Origin: Lentibacillus kapialis
GTDB lineage: Bacteria; Bacillota; Bacilli; Bacillales; Amphibacillaceae
Reading direction: 5' to 3'
DNA length: 34,881 bases
Assembly: GCF_014646635.1 (NCBI RefSeq)
Contig: NZ_BMNQ01000028.1
Coordinates: 1-34,881, forward strand
How positions within the stretch are numbered: the first letter of the stretch is position 1; each line of letters begins with the position of its first letter. Positions 15,558 to 23,972 of this stretch are shown one piece after another. Made by a program: the position numbers and the translations under genes. The notes under the pieces are model-generated. The model saw nothing but the letters and a program-made list of their open reading frames with translations, was not told where the DNA came from and did no database searches.

Positions 15558-15632
15558 GATAATCTGATTTTATGTCTTCCATACATCATGAGACAATAAC
15601 AGAGGCATATAGGCTAAAGGGAGACAATTTGA

Positions 15633-16400
15633 ATGGATATATGGACTGGAATAATGCTTCTTGCAATCGGAGTCATTGCAGGAGGATATGGAACGATTGT
15701 TGGAGCCGGCGGCGGTTTTATTTTTGTTCCGGCTTTGCTTATTTTATTGAATATGGACCCTGTAATCGCCGCTGGGTCAGGTCTGGTTATCGTCTTGATT
15801 AATTCCCTTACTGGTGTCATCGGGTATGCCAGACAGAGAAGAATTGATTATCATATCGCCCTTACTATCGGGATCAGTGCTTTCCCGGGAGCTTTGCTTG
15901 GTGTATGGCTTTTGCGGGTATACTCGTCCCAGTACTTTTACGTTATCTTTGCAACGATCCTGGTCGGGCTTGGTCTGTTTCTATTCAGCAAAAATTCCCC
16001 CTTTGGCAAGCGAAAAGCAAGCTCTGACAATAACAAACCAGCAACACTAAATAATAAGTGGTTGATCCCGCTCGGACTGCTAATGGGAGTCTTATCCAGT
16101 TATTTAGGAATCGGCGGCGGATGGCTCCTAGTTCCAATTCTTGTGTATTTATTTAAAGTGTCCACACACAAGGCAGCCGCAACATCAATTCTATCACTTT
16201 GCCTTTATTCCACAGTAGGGGTTATGTCGCAAATCTATTACGGCAATATTAACTGGATGGCTGTTGTTTTCGGGGGCGCCGGTATCATTGTTGGCGCCAA
16301 TATAGGTGTAGTAGTCTCACAGCGTCTCTCAGGAAGAGTGGTTATGCAAATGCTGTCCGTGCTGCTGGTTATTATTGGGTTCAGGATGTACTTCCAGTGA
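15633..16400 (+). CDS. TauE/SafE-family sulfite/organosulfonate exporter
   Basis: Integral membrane protein of 255 residues with about eight helices arranged as two homologous halves. Each half starts with a glycine-rich segment (GTIVGAGGGFIFVPAL at about 20-35; SSYLGIGGGWLLVPIL at about 155-170), as is typical of TauE/SafE. The family exports sulfite, sulfoacetate or related anions. ATG 15633 is preceded by AAAGGGAGAC. It lies beside a divergent LysR gene and close to the FGE, so disposal of sulfur anions after glycan desulfation is possible, but it may simply serve general sulfur metabolism. Confidence 0.85.
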   Translation: MDIWTGIMLLAIGVIAGGYGTIVGAGGGFIFVPALLILLNMDPVIAAGSGLVIVLINSLTGVIGYARQRRIDYHIALTIGISAFPGALLGVWLLRVYSSQYFYVIFATILVGLGLFLFSKNSPFGKRKASSDNNKPATLNNKWLIPLGLLMGVLSSYLGIGGGWLLVPILVYLFKVSTHKAAATSILSLCLYSTVGVMSQIYYGNINWMAVVFGGAGIIVGANIGVVVSQRLSGRVVMQMLSVLLVIIGFRMYFQ

Positions 16401-16470
16401 AAAGGTAAGATGACAATGAAACAACCGCATACCGATTGCCGTTATTATCCGTAAGGGCTATAAAGCACAT

Positions 16471-16496
16471 GGGGAGGCAGATAATGATGCCTCCCC
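16471..16496. terminator. Bidirectional terminator between tauE and the betaine-binding gene
   Basis: A perfect 9-bp stem GGGGAGGCA / TGCCTCCCC (16471-16479, 16488-16496) with an 8-nt loop is followed on the plus strand by CTTCTTGTTT. The two genes converge here and both probably end at this hairpin. Confidence 0.75.
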
Positions 16497-16514
16497 CTTC
16501 TTGTTTCCCCTATT

Positions 16515-17441
16515 CTATTTTGTTTCTACACCTTCAAGCATTTTTTCTTTGAAATCCGGATTGTTTTCAAGAAATTCTTTCGCTGCATCTTCATTCGACA
16601 TGCCGGACTGGATGCTGTACATAACATCCTGATTTTGTTTTTTCGTCCAGTTAAATTGGTCGATAATTTTATAGGCAAGTGGTGAATCTTCTTTAAATCC
16701 TTTTCGGGATACGCCGTAAACATTATCAGGTTTTCCATATTTGTTTTTGGGATCCTCCAGCATCTTTAAGTCAAATTCATTGAAAGTCCAATGCGGTGTC
16801 CATAGTGTAACTACAATTGGCTCTTTTTTATCGATAGCACTTTTCAGCTCAGCCGCCATTGCAGGACCCGAGCTGGACTGCAGCTTCCAATTTTTATCCA
16901 AACCGTAAGCAGGCATGACTTTTCCTTTCGTTAGCTCCATCATACCCGCTCCGGGACTGATTCCGGTAATATCCCAATCTAATTTCTTGCCTATATTATT
17001 TTTATTATTAGCTAAATCCTCGATGGAATTAATATCCTCCATATAAGATGGTACAGTCAGTGCAAGTTCGACCTCTTCTGTAACCATGCTCATCTTGTCA
17101 AGCTTGTCCTTATATTCTTCCCAGTAGCTGGCATGCGTGCCCGGTAGCCATAAACCAACTGAGGCATCAGACGACCCGCTTGCAAGCCCGGAAAATTCAA
17201 TACCGACATCGGTTTCTTTAACTGTCACATTATACCCGACTTCTTCAAGTAACTGCTTCACCACATACGTTGCTCCGATATTGGAAACATATGTATCGGA
17301 GGCTAACGTGACAGCTTTATCCCCCAGTTCTTTACCGGTATCATCACTAGATTCACTTTCTTCATTGTTGGCACATGCGGCCAGAGAAACACATGACATT
17401 AAAATTAACATGACACTTAAAACACGAATAATTCGTTGCAT
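16515..17441 (-). CDS. Glycine betaine/choline-binding lipoprotein (OpuAC family)
   Basis: Substrate-binding protein of 308 residues for a quaternary-ammonium compatible solute. The lipoprotein signal ends at LMSCVSLAAC (Cys23). The mature part has the OpuAC/ProX fold with VTLASDTYVSNIGATYVVKQ, ASVGLWLPGTH and VVTLWTPHWTFNEFDLKML; the conserved tryptophans fit an aromatic cage for betaine. It stands alone: no ATPase or permease gene is adjacent, so it must serve a transporter encoded elsewhere or be a spare. Promoter TTGACA-17-TAACTT lies upstream. Osmoprotection suits a halophile. Confidence 0.9.
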   Translation of the reverse strand: MQRIIRVLSVMLILMSCVSLAACANNEESESSDDTGKELGDKAVTLASDTYVSNIGATYVVKQLLEEVGYNVTVKETDVGIEFSGLASGSSDASVGLWLPGTHASYWEEYKDKLDKMSMVTEEVELALTVPSYMEDINSIEDLANNKNNIGKKLDWDITGISPGAGMMELTKGKVMPAYGLDKNWKLQSSSGPAMAAELKSAIDKKEPIVVTLWTPHWTFNEFDLKMLEDPKNKYGKPDNVYGVSRKGFKEDSPLAYKIIDQFNWTKKQNQDVMYSIQSGMSNEDAAKEFLENNPDFKEKMLEGVETK

Positions 17442-17485
17442 AAGTTAGCCAATCACTCCTTATTTTTTTTGGGCATGTCCCTTTT

Positions 17486-17514
17486 AAGTTATGCCAAAAA
17501 CTCCGATGTGTCAA
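17486..17514 (-). promoter_or_regulatory. Sigma-A promoter of the betaine-binding gene
   Basis: On the minus strand, a perfect TTGACA (17514 down to 17509) and TAACTT (17491 down to 17486) are 17 bp apart, about 45 bases before the start codon. A strong constitutive-type promoter. Confidence 0.7.
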
Positions 17515-17611
17515 ATATACTCAGTGGATGACCATTAAAAACAGAACGGTCTAACACCATAATGGAAACGCCCGAAATCCGACTAATCATAAAATAATTT
17601 TTCTAAAAATA

Positions 17612-17640
17612 TTGACGACAATAAAAAATAATGCTAATAT
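17612..17640 (+). promoter_or_regulatory. Sigma-A promoter of the tetR-hydantoin cassette
   Basis: TTGACG (17612-17617) and TAATAT (17635-17640) are 17 bp apart, followed at once by a palindromic operator. Confidence 0.75.
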
Positions 17641-17645
17641 TTTTA

Positions 17646-17665
17646 CCTAACAAACATTCGTTAGG
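17646..17665. promoter_or_regulatory. TetR-type palindromic operator
   Basis: CCTAACAAACATTCGTTAGG is a near-perfect 20-bp palindrome (arms CCTAAC/GTTAGG with a partly symmetrical centre). It begins five bases after the -10 box and runs into the ribosome site. Its place and size fit autorepression by the TetR protein encoded next. Confidence 0.75.
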
Positions 17666-17673
17666 AGAAAAGT

Positions 17674-18273
17674 ATGACACGTGACAAAATTATCGAGGCA
17701 ACCATTGAGAACTTTGCAGAATATGGATATCAAGGGACTTCAATGCGAAAAATTGCGGAGAAGGTCGGTATTAAGCCGGCCTCCATTTATTATTTTTTTC
17801 CCAATAAACAGGAACTTTTTATTCATGTAGTCCGGTGCATTCTTCGTCACCATTTTGCAAACATAAAAGCAGCATATGAACATTACGAATCAGGTAACAT
17901 AAACACTTTATTTTCTGAATTATTTAAAATAATTGTTTCTCACCATACGCAAAATGAAAAAGAAACCAAAGCTTATATTAAGATGGTTAATTCGCCTATA
18001 CCAGATATAAAAAAAGAAGTCCGTGAGCACTTCGATGAATATGATGACTGGCTTGTTGACCATTTAACGCAAGTCATTCACCTCAGTTATCCGGATTTAG
18101 ATCATACAGAAATCAAAGCAATCATTGATTATTTTATTTTCATTGGAAATGGTCTGTTTTGGGGAATTGTCATTTATGATCAGGAAACGATCGACAAGAA
18201 TCTGCAACAAGCCACTCATTTAATGAATCAATTCTTAAGTCAAACCATAGGGAGTGAGAAAGATGGATCATAG
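17674..18273 (+). CDS. TetR/AcrR-family repressor
   Basis: TetR-type regulator of 199 residues with the usual N-terminal HTH (about 1-47: FAEYGYQGTSMRKIAEKVGI then KPASIYYFFPNKQELF) and a variable helical ligand domain. ATG 17674 follows AGGAG. It heads the NCS1 permease/DUF917/HyuA operon; its stop overlaps the permease start by 11 bases. It probably represses this operon and itself through the palindrome just upstream. The ligand is likely the permease's substrate or a metabolite (inference). Confidence 0.88.
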   Translation: MTRDKIIEATIENFAEYGYQGTSMRKIAEKVGIKPASIYYFFPNKQELFIHVVRCILRHHFANIKAAYEHYESGNINTLFSELFKIIVSHHTQNEKETKAYIKMVNSPIPDIKKEVREHFDEYDDWLVDHLTQVIHLSYPDLDHTEIKAIIDYFIFIGNGLFWGIVIYDQETIDKNLQQATHLMNQFLSQTIGSEKDGS

Positions 18274-19585
18274 ACATCAACATAAATTAATTGAAGATTA
18301 TGAATTGGACCCGGTCCCTGAAGACAAAAGACAGGGCTGGTTCAAACAAACCTTAGTATGGATAGCGGGGATTGTCGCTTTATCGGCAACAGCTCTCGGG
18401 GGAGCATTGGGCAGCGGAATGAATTTAACGGATGCCATCATCGCTTCATTTATCGGCACATTTCTTTTATCGCTCCTGAGTGCACTTTGCTGTATTGTCG
18501 GGGCAAAAACAGGTTTATCAACAGCATTGATATCATCGTTTGCCCTGGGAAGATATGGTTCAATGGCCGTATCCGTGATTATTGCCATATCTCTATTTGG
18601 CTGGTTTGGTGTTCAGCTGGATTTATTCGGGTCAAGTTTAAATAAAGTGATAATGGATGTGTTTGGCTTGAATATCGCTCCCGGCATCCTCATGATCATT
18701 GGTGGTGCACTTATGACGCTCACCGCATGCATTGGCTATCGGGCAATCGAGAAACTCAGTACGATTGCTGTGCCTTTGCTTGCTATATTATTAATTGGCT
18801 CCGTTTATATGATAAGCAAAAGCTTTTCATTTGAAGAACTGAATCATATGGCATTGACGTCAAATCCGCTAACAGTAGGTATGGGGATCTCCTCTGTGAT
18901 TGGCTCACTGTCCGTTGGCGCGATTATAGGTCCGGATATTTCGAGGTATGCCAAATCAGCAAAGGATGCTGCCATTTCAGCTTTTCTTAGTTATTTTGCA
19001 GCTTACTGTGTTGTATTAATCATTGCAGCCGTACTGGCAAAAGCAACAAGTGAAGTTGATGTTGTTGCTATCATGATCGGCATAGGATGGGGCACTGGTG
19101 GCATGCTTGTTCTGATACTTGCTCAATGGACAACGAATAATACGAATATCTATTCATCAGCATTAGGTTTTTCCGTTATTTTTAAAAAGGTTCCAAAATA
19201 TATCCTGACAATCATTGCTGGTATTATCGGAACCACTTTTGCTATATCAGGTATCTATGATCATTTCATTCCGTTTTTAAATGTACTGAGTGTTCTTATT
19301 CCGCCAATTGGTGGTATTTACACTGCTGATTTTATCTTTAAACACCGGGAATATAAATTTGATAATATTCAGCATATCCCGAACATGCGGGTTCAAAGTC
19401 TATTGACCTGGTTTATAGCATCGATAGTGGCATTTATAACAACGCCGAATCCAACCGGTTTTGGGTTATTTACCATTACAGGTGCACCAGGAATCGACTC
19501 CTTTCTGGCTGCTTTTATAATCCAGCTGATTATAGGATTCAAGTATAAAAACGAAACATTAACCGTTAAGGGGGATGCAGCATGA
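18263..19585 (+). CDS. NCS1-family permease (cytosine/purine/hydantoin type)
   Basis: Nucleobase-cation symporter-1 family transporter, 440 residues, about 12 helices. Family features include ALGGALGSGMNLTDAIIASF near helix 1 and ISLFGWFGVQLDLFG in helix 3. NCS1 members carry cytosine, uracil, allantoin or hydantoins (Mhp1). ATG 18263 is preferred to GTG 18254 because GGGAG lies at proper spacing. Its stop overlaps the next start by four bases (ATGA). With DUF917 and HyuA proteins downstream, the cargo is probably a hydantoin or related cyclic ureide (inference). Confidence 0.88.
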   Translation: MDHRHQHKLIEDYELDPVPEDKRQGWFKQTLVWIAGIVALSATALGGALGSGMNLTDAIIASFIGTFLLSLLSALCCIVGAKTGLSTALISSFALGRYGSMAVSVIIAISLFGWFGVQLDLFGSSLNKVIMDVFGLNIAPGILMIIGGALMTLTACIGYRAIEKLSTIAVPLLAILLIGSVYMISKSFSFEELNHMALTSNPLTVGMGISSVIGSLSVGAIIGPDISRYAKSAKDAAISAFLSYFAAYCVVLIIAAVLAKATSEVDVVAIMIGIGWGTGGMLVLILAQWTTNNTNIYSSALGFSVIFKKVPKYILTIIAGIIGTTFAISGIYDHFIPFLNVLSVLIPPIGGIYTADFIFKHREYKFDNIQHIPNMRVQSLLTWFIASIVAFITTPNPTGFGLFTITGAPGIDSFLAAFIIQLIIGFKYKNETLTVKGDAA

Positions 19586-20673
19586 AACGAATTGGAAAAG
19601 AAGAAATTGAAAATATAGCAGTCGGTGCCGCTTTATTAGGCACCGGCGGCGGAGGAGACCCATTTGTCGGTAAAATGATGGCCCTTCAGGCAATAGAAGA
19701 ACATGGTCCGGTCAACGTACTGGATATAACCGAAATTGAAGACGACGATGTTATTGTCCCGTCCGCCATGATGGGGGCACCAACGGTTATGGTAGAAAAA
19801 ATCCCGAGTGGTGATGAAGCTCTTCACGCCTTTCGCTCCTTAGAGAACGTTTTAAACAAACAAATCAAGGCGACGATGCCTATTGAGGCCGGTGGCGTCA
19901 ATTCACTTTTGCCCATCGCACTCGCTGCAAGCACCGGATTACCTATTGTGGATGGGGATGGAATGGGCAGGGCTTTTCCGGAATTGCAGATGGTCACTTT
20001 CTATTTAAATGGTGTCAGCACAACACCAATGGTTTTAGCTGACGAAAAAGGAAACAGTGCCGTATTAAATACCGTCAACGGGAAGTGGGCTGAAAAAATT
20101 GCCCGGTCTGCAACGATGGAAATGGGCGGCTCCATCATGAATGCCATCTACCCAATGAATGGCAAACAAGTAAAGGATTCAAGCATTTATCGCACCTTAA
20201 CATTAGAAGAAAAAATCGGTCGTACTATCAAAGAGGCAAAATCGGATAAGAAAAATCCAATAGACGAAGTGTTAGAGTTGTTAGGCGGATTGAAACTTTT
20301 CTCAGGAAAAGTCACAGACATTGACCGAAAAACAGATGGCGGATTCGTACGCGGAATGGCAACGATTGAAGGACTGGATTACTATAAAGATAATTACGCC
20401 TATTTAGAATTTCAAAATGAAAATCTATTCATTAAAACAGAGCAGGAAATCCTGTGCATGACACCTGATCTAATTTGTGTACTCGATACCGAAACCGCCC
20501 TCCCAATAACAACGGAAGGGTTAAGATATGGGGCCAGAGCAACCGTTATTGGTATAGCTGCTGATAACAAATGGCGTACGGAAAAAGGCATTGACGTTGC
20601 CGGCCCACGCTACTTTGGCTATGATTACGATTTTATACCAGTCGAAACATTACATGAGAGACAGGGGGAGTAA
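19582..20673 (+). CDS. DUF917 family protein
   Basis: DUF917-type protein of 363 residues with the glycine-rich N-terminal stretch GAALLGTGGGGDPFVGKMM and the later IEAGGVNSLLPIALAASTGL then PIVDGDGMGRAFPE. Some members are described as S-methyl-thiohydantoin desulfurase-like; most are uncharacterised and occur next to hydantoinase/oxoprolinase subunits. It is translationally coupled to the permease (ATGA overlap) and lies three bases before the HyuA gene, which argues for a shared complex or pathway. The exact reaction cannot be told from sequence. Confidence 0.85.
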   Translation: MKRIGKEEIENIAVGAALLGTGGGGDPFVGKMMALQAIEEHGPVNVLDITEIEDDDVIVPSAMMGAPTVMVEKIPSGDEALHAFRSLENVLNKQIKATMPIEAGGVNSLLPIALAASTGLPIVDGDGMGRAFPELQMVTFYLNGVSTTPMVLADEKGNSAVLNTVNGKWAEKIARSATMEMGGSIMNAIYPMNGKQVKDSSIYRTLTLEEKIGRTIKEAKSDKKNPIDEVLELLGGLKLFSGKVTDIDRKTDGGFVRGMATIEGLDYYKDNYAYLEFQNENLFIKTEQEILCMTPDLICVLDTETALPITTEGLRYGARATVIGIAADNKWRTEKGIDVAGPRYFGYDYDFIPVETLHERQGE

Positions 20674-20676
20674 ACC

Positions 20677-22239
20677 ATGACATTACGGTTAGGCATTGAC
20701 GTCGGTGGTACAAATACAGACGGGGTCCTGTTAGACAACAATATGAATGTCGTGCATTCTTTAAAAACCCCAACAACAGCTGATGTCGAAACAGGGATTT
20801 ACAACACGATCGATCAGCTTGTTACCAACGCGCATGTAAACGTTGGAGATATTGAGTTTGCAATGCTTGGCACGACTCAGTGCACCAATGCGATTGTGGA
20901 AAGAAAAAATTTGAATAAAGTCGCGGTGATTCGCATCGGTGCTCCTGCAGGAACTGCTATTAAACCACTTGCCGGGGTTCCAGAAGATTTAAAAGCCATT
21001 CTCGGAAATTATACGTATATGGTAGAAGGCGGTCACGAGTTTAATGGGGATGAAATGTCGCCTTTAAATGAACGTAAAATTCATTCAATCGCTGAAGAAA
21101 TAAAAGGTGACGTAGATTCTGTTGCTGTCACGTCCATTTTTTCACCAGTAAGTAAACATCATGAAACGCGAACCGGGGAAATTTTAAAGGAAATATTAGG
21201 CGATGACACCTCGGTTTCGCTTTCCAGTGAAGTAGGAAGTATAGGGTTACTTGAGCGTGAAAATGCCACCATCTTGAACGCATCGATCATCAATGTTGCC
21301 CAAAAGACTGCTGAAGGGTTTGAGAAAGCATTAAAGGCAAAAGATATCAATGCAAAAGTTTTCTTCTGTCAAAATGATGGCACGCTCATGTCCAAAGATT
21401 ATACCTTGAAATATCCGATCTTAACCGTGGCGTGCGGACCAACCAACAGTTTACGCGGTGCTTCGTTCTTATCAGATAATAAAGATGCCATAATTGTTGA
21501 TGTTGGCGGTACAACGACCGACATTGGGGTGTTGACAAAGGGTTTTCCAAGACAGTCTTCCATAGCGGTTGAGCTTGGCGGCGTCCGGACCAATTTTCGT
21601 ATGCCGGATATCAGTTCCATTGGCCTGGGCGGCGGCACGATTATTCATCTCGAAGGAGACCAATTCAAAGTAGGTCCTGACAGTGTCGGACACCGAATCC
21701 AGGAGGAAGCGCTGGTATTTGGCGGCGCTACGCTTACAGCGACGGATGTTGCTGTAGCACTGGGAAAAGTAACGCTGGGAAACCCGGATAATGTGAAGCA
21801 TTTGGATAAAGGACGATTAACTGCCATTTATCAACATATGGTGGAAATGGTGGAAGAATCGATTGATCGAATAAAAACAAGTGCTAACGATATGCCGGTT
21901 GCTTTAGTGGGAGGCGGAAGTATTCTATTCCCGGATAACCTTAAAGGCGCATCCGAGGTATATAAGCCGGAAAACGGCGACGTAGCAAATGCCATTGGTT
22001 CCGCTATCTCACAAATCAGTGGAGAAATTGAAAAAATATACGCCCTCAGCCAAGAGAATAGAGAAGAAATCCTAAATAAGGCAAAAAAGCTCGCCATTAG
22101 CGAAACCATCAAGGCGGGTGCCGACAGCAAGAAAGTAGAAATCGTCGATATCGAAAGTGTACCATTAGCCTATTTGCCGGGAGATGCAACACGGGTTAAA
22201 ATTAAAGCAGCCGGTGACTTGGCAATCACTAGGAAATAG
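20677..22239 (+). CDS. Hydantoinase/oxoprolinase family protein (HyuA type)
   Basis: HyuA-type protein of 520 residues with an actin/HSP70-like ATPase fold: phosphate-1 loop LRLGIDVGGTNTDGVLLD at the N-terminus, a second glycine-rich loop AIIVDVGGTTTDIGVL (about 268-283) and ALVGGGSILFPD (about 408-419). The family opens hydantoins or 5-oxoproline with ATP. It is shorter than classical HyuA (about 680 residues), and no HyuB gene follows, so it belongs to the short group that travels with DUF917. ATG 20677 follows GGGGGAG. It is the last gene of the TetR-controlled cassette. Confidence 0.88.
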   Translation: MTLRLGIDVGGTNTDGVLLDNNMNVVHSLKTPTTADVETGIYNTIDQLVTNAHVNVGDIEFAMLGTTQCTNAIVERKNLNKVAVIRIGAPAGTAIKPLAGVPEDLKAILGNYTYMVEGGHEFNGDEMSPLNERKIHSIAEEIKGDVDSVAVTSIFSPVSKHHETRTGEILKEILGDDTSVSLSSEVGSIGLLERENATILNASIINVAQKTAEGFEKALKAKDINAKVFFCQNDGTLMSKDYTLKYPILTVACGPTNSLRGASFLSDNKDAIIVDVGGTTTDIGVLTKGFPRQSSIAVELGGVRTNFRMPDISSIGLGGGTIIHLEGDQFKVGPDSVGHRIQEEALVFGGATLTATDVAVALGKVTLGNPDNVKHLDKGRLTAIYQHMVEMVEESIDRIKTSANDMPVALVGGGSILFPDNLKGASEVYKPENGDVANAIGSAISQISGEIEKIYALSQENREEILNKAKKLAISETIKAGADSKKVEIVDIESVPLAYLPGDATRVKIKAAGDLAITRK

Positions 22240-22305
22240 AAATCATCATGACATTCCAACTCATCAACTGTTTGTTGGTAATAGTCAAAGCAGAAGCCAA
22301 AAAAC

Positions 22306-22341
22306 ATCCCTTATCACACCAACAGTGGAGTGGTAAGGGAT
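22306..22341 (+). terminator. Terminator of the hydantoin cassette
   Basis: An 8-bp stem ATCCCTTA / TAAGGGAT (22306-22313, 22334-22341) encloses a partly paired loop and is followed by ATTTATGTTT. It lies 67 bases after the last stop codon. Confidence 0.55.
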
Positions 22342-22385
22342 ATTTATGTTTAAGGTCCACCGGCATATGTGTGGCATTTCATGAC

Positions 22386-22443
22386 CATGTTTCCGGTCTC
22401 GCGCCCATGTTTGCGCCCTCGGGAACATGTTTCCGGTCTCGCG
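22386..22443. repeat. Second locus of the 40-bp repeat (about 1.5 copies)
   Basis: One full unit (22397-22436) plus partial flanking units. Positions 22400-22443 are identical over 44 bases to 13427-13470. As at the first locus, it lies in a gap between convergent genes. Confidence 0.9.
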
Positions 22444-22518
22444 TGCAATAGTCTGACAATCACCCTACCGGCTCACCCTAAAAAGAATTTCAACCGACGT
22501 GTTCCTTTTCAAGCAAAC

Positions 22519-23091
22519 TCATGCTTCCTTATTATTCGATTCTTTGGACTCCAGTTGAGACAGAGCTCTCCAGATAGTAAAACCGGAATAACAAAGAAGC
22601 AGAATACCCGGTATCAGCAATAGCAAAGCTCCATTTTTGGACTGGGAAAAGTTAATGAAATAGCCTACATAAGGTATCGTAAAGCCGGTATATTCACCGA
22701 CAACATCCTGAGACGACACAGGATTAACGTCCGCCCCATCATTATTATCACCTTTTGTCCGGTAACTGACACCATTAGTATCTTTAATCACTTCGATAAT
22801 TCGGTGCGTAACAAGCATATTTTTCTCTTTTTGAAAGGTAATAACGTCGCCCTTCTTAAAATTCGACCTATTATCAACCGTGTTAACCGCAATTAGGGAT
22901 CCTGTCTGAATGCCGGGTTCCATTGATCCGGATAGGACGGTTTTTAACTGATAACCGAAAACTTCCGGTTCGCCGCCGGATGCCTTTGCTGAAATGACAA
23001 TAAGCATCATAGCAATCAATACCGTAAAGAGAATACCAGTCGTGATGTTATTTACCCACTTAACAATTCGTTTCCTATTCAGCCGGCTCAT
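22519..23091 (-). CDS. sipW: SipW-type signal peptidase I
   Basis: ER/archaeal-type signal peptidase of 190 residues, membrane-bound, which in Bacillus cleaves only TapA and TasA-like precursors. The catalytic serine is in LSGSMEPG (Ser56), and histidine replaces the bacterial lysine in VTHRI (His96). The acid residue is in GDNNDGADVNP (Asp115). Spacings 40 and 19 equal those of B. subtilis SipW (Ser47, His87, Asp106). Helices lie near residues 15-35 and 150-172. The gene overlaps tapA by 17 bases. Likely clients are the products of 23075-23953, 23973-24575 and 29155-29742. Confidence 0.93.
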   Translation of the reverse strand: MSRLNRKRIVKWVNNITTGILFTVLIAMMLIVISAKASGGEPEVFGYQLKTVLSGSMEPGIQTGSLIAVNTVDNRSNFKKGDVITFQKEKNMLVTHRIIEVIKDTNGVSYRTKGDNNDGADVNPVSSQDVVGEYTGFTIPYVGYFINFSQSKNGALLLLIPGILLLCYSGFTIWRALSQLESKESNNKEA

Positions 23092-23953
23092 CTAGATTTG
23101 TCCCCTTTTCAGCGTTTTTATCGGGCTTGTCCGGTGCTTGCTTGGTTTCATCTTGCTGTTGTGCTTTTTGCTTTTTTGCCGGTGATTGTTTATCCGTTGA
23201 TTCATCGCTATGTTGAGCACCCGTATTTTCGTTTGCCGTATCCGTTTCATCTTTTACTTGCGGCTTTTGATTGGATTGTTTTGAGTCTGGCTTATGGGTT
23301 TCGGTTTTGCCGTTTGATTCATCTTTTTCCTGTTCTTGATTTTCAGCCGTTTTTTTGTCAGAAGCGTTCTGTTTGGTTTCCGCTTGCTTATTCCTATCTT
23401 TCTTCTGATCTTCGTCTTTATTTGTTTGCTCATTCTTATCAGCGCACGCTACGGTTATTTCTCCGCTCCAAAATTCTGGGGGCTTCTCATGATGATCCTG
23501 GTAACCCGGACGTTGCACTGCCTTAAATACATAAACACCCTCAGCAGCATCGCCGTAATTCAGCGTAACCGCCCCATCGGCTTGCAATGGTTTAATCTTG
23601 CCTTCTTTTATAACTTTGCCATTTTTAGGATTGCCTTCTTTGGAATAGTATACGCTGTATTGCGCTGGCCCCAACATGGTTTTTCCGTTATTTTGGAGTG
23701 TTACGTTTACCGTACCGGGGCAATTGTCACCAGATGCCTGCACAGGTTGGCCGTTGAATGCTAAATCACTGCCATCCCACCAGGTACCAGCCTGAATAAC
23801 CTGTGTCTCCTTATGCGCATCGTTAAAATAAGCACCGGTACCGGCGGTTAGGTAACCTGCTGTAAACACGATCAAATAGACGCTTGCAAGCAATTTTCCT
23901 GTGATTAACATCTTTGTTTTCTTTCGCATCCATTGATTTTGCTTATTAGCCAC
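23075..23953 (-). CDS. tapA: TapA-like fibre anchoring/assembly protein
   Basis: TapA (YqxM) homologue of 292 residues, the accessory protein that anchors or nucleates TasA fibres. A signal segment (KMLITGKLLASVYLIVFTAG) ends in a SipW-type site (LTAGTGAYFND). The extracellular domain (about 50-170) has two cysteines (DNCPGTVNVTL; ITVACADK) that could form a disulfide. The last 120 or so residues are low-complexity, rich in Lys, Glu, Gln, Asp and Thr, and probably disordered. The start is GTG 23953 with AAAGGAGGT. Order tasA-tapA-sipW differs from B. subtilis tapA-sipW-tasA. Confidence 0.85.
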   Translation of the reverse strand: MANKQNQWMRKKTKMLITGKLLASVYLIVFTAGYLTAGTGAYFNDAHKETQVIQAGTWWDGSDLAFNGQPVQASGDNCPGTVNVTLQNNGKTMLGPAQYSVYYSKEGNPKNGKVIKEGKIKPLQADGAVTLNYGDAAEGVYVFKAVQRPGYQDHHEKPPEFWSGEITVACADKNEQTNKDEDQKKDRNKQAETKQNASDKKTAENQEQEKDESNGKTETHKPDSKQSNQKPQVKDETDTANENTGAQHSDESTDKQSPAKKQKAQQQDETKQAPDKPDKNAEKGTNLDEPAE

Positions 23954-23972
23954 TGATTTACCTCCTTTTAAG

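Noticed and set aside
22248-22623. Small ORFs after the HyuA gene
   Set aside because: They cross a terminator and the 40-bp repeat and run into sipW on the other strand.
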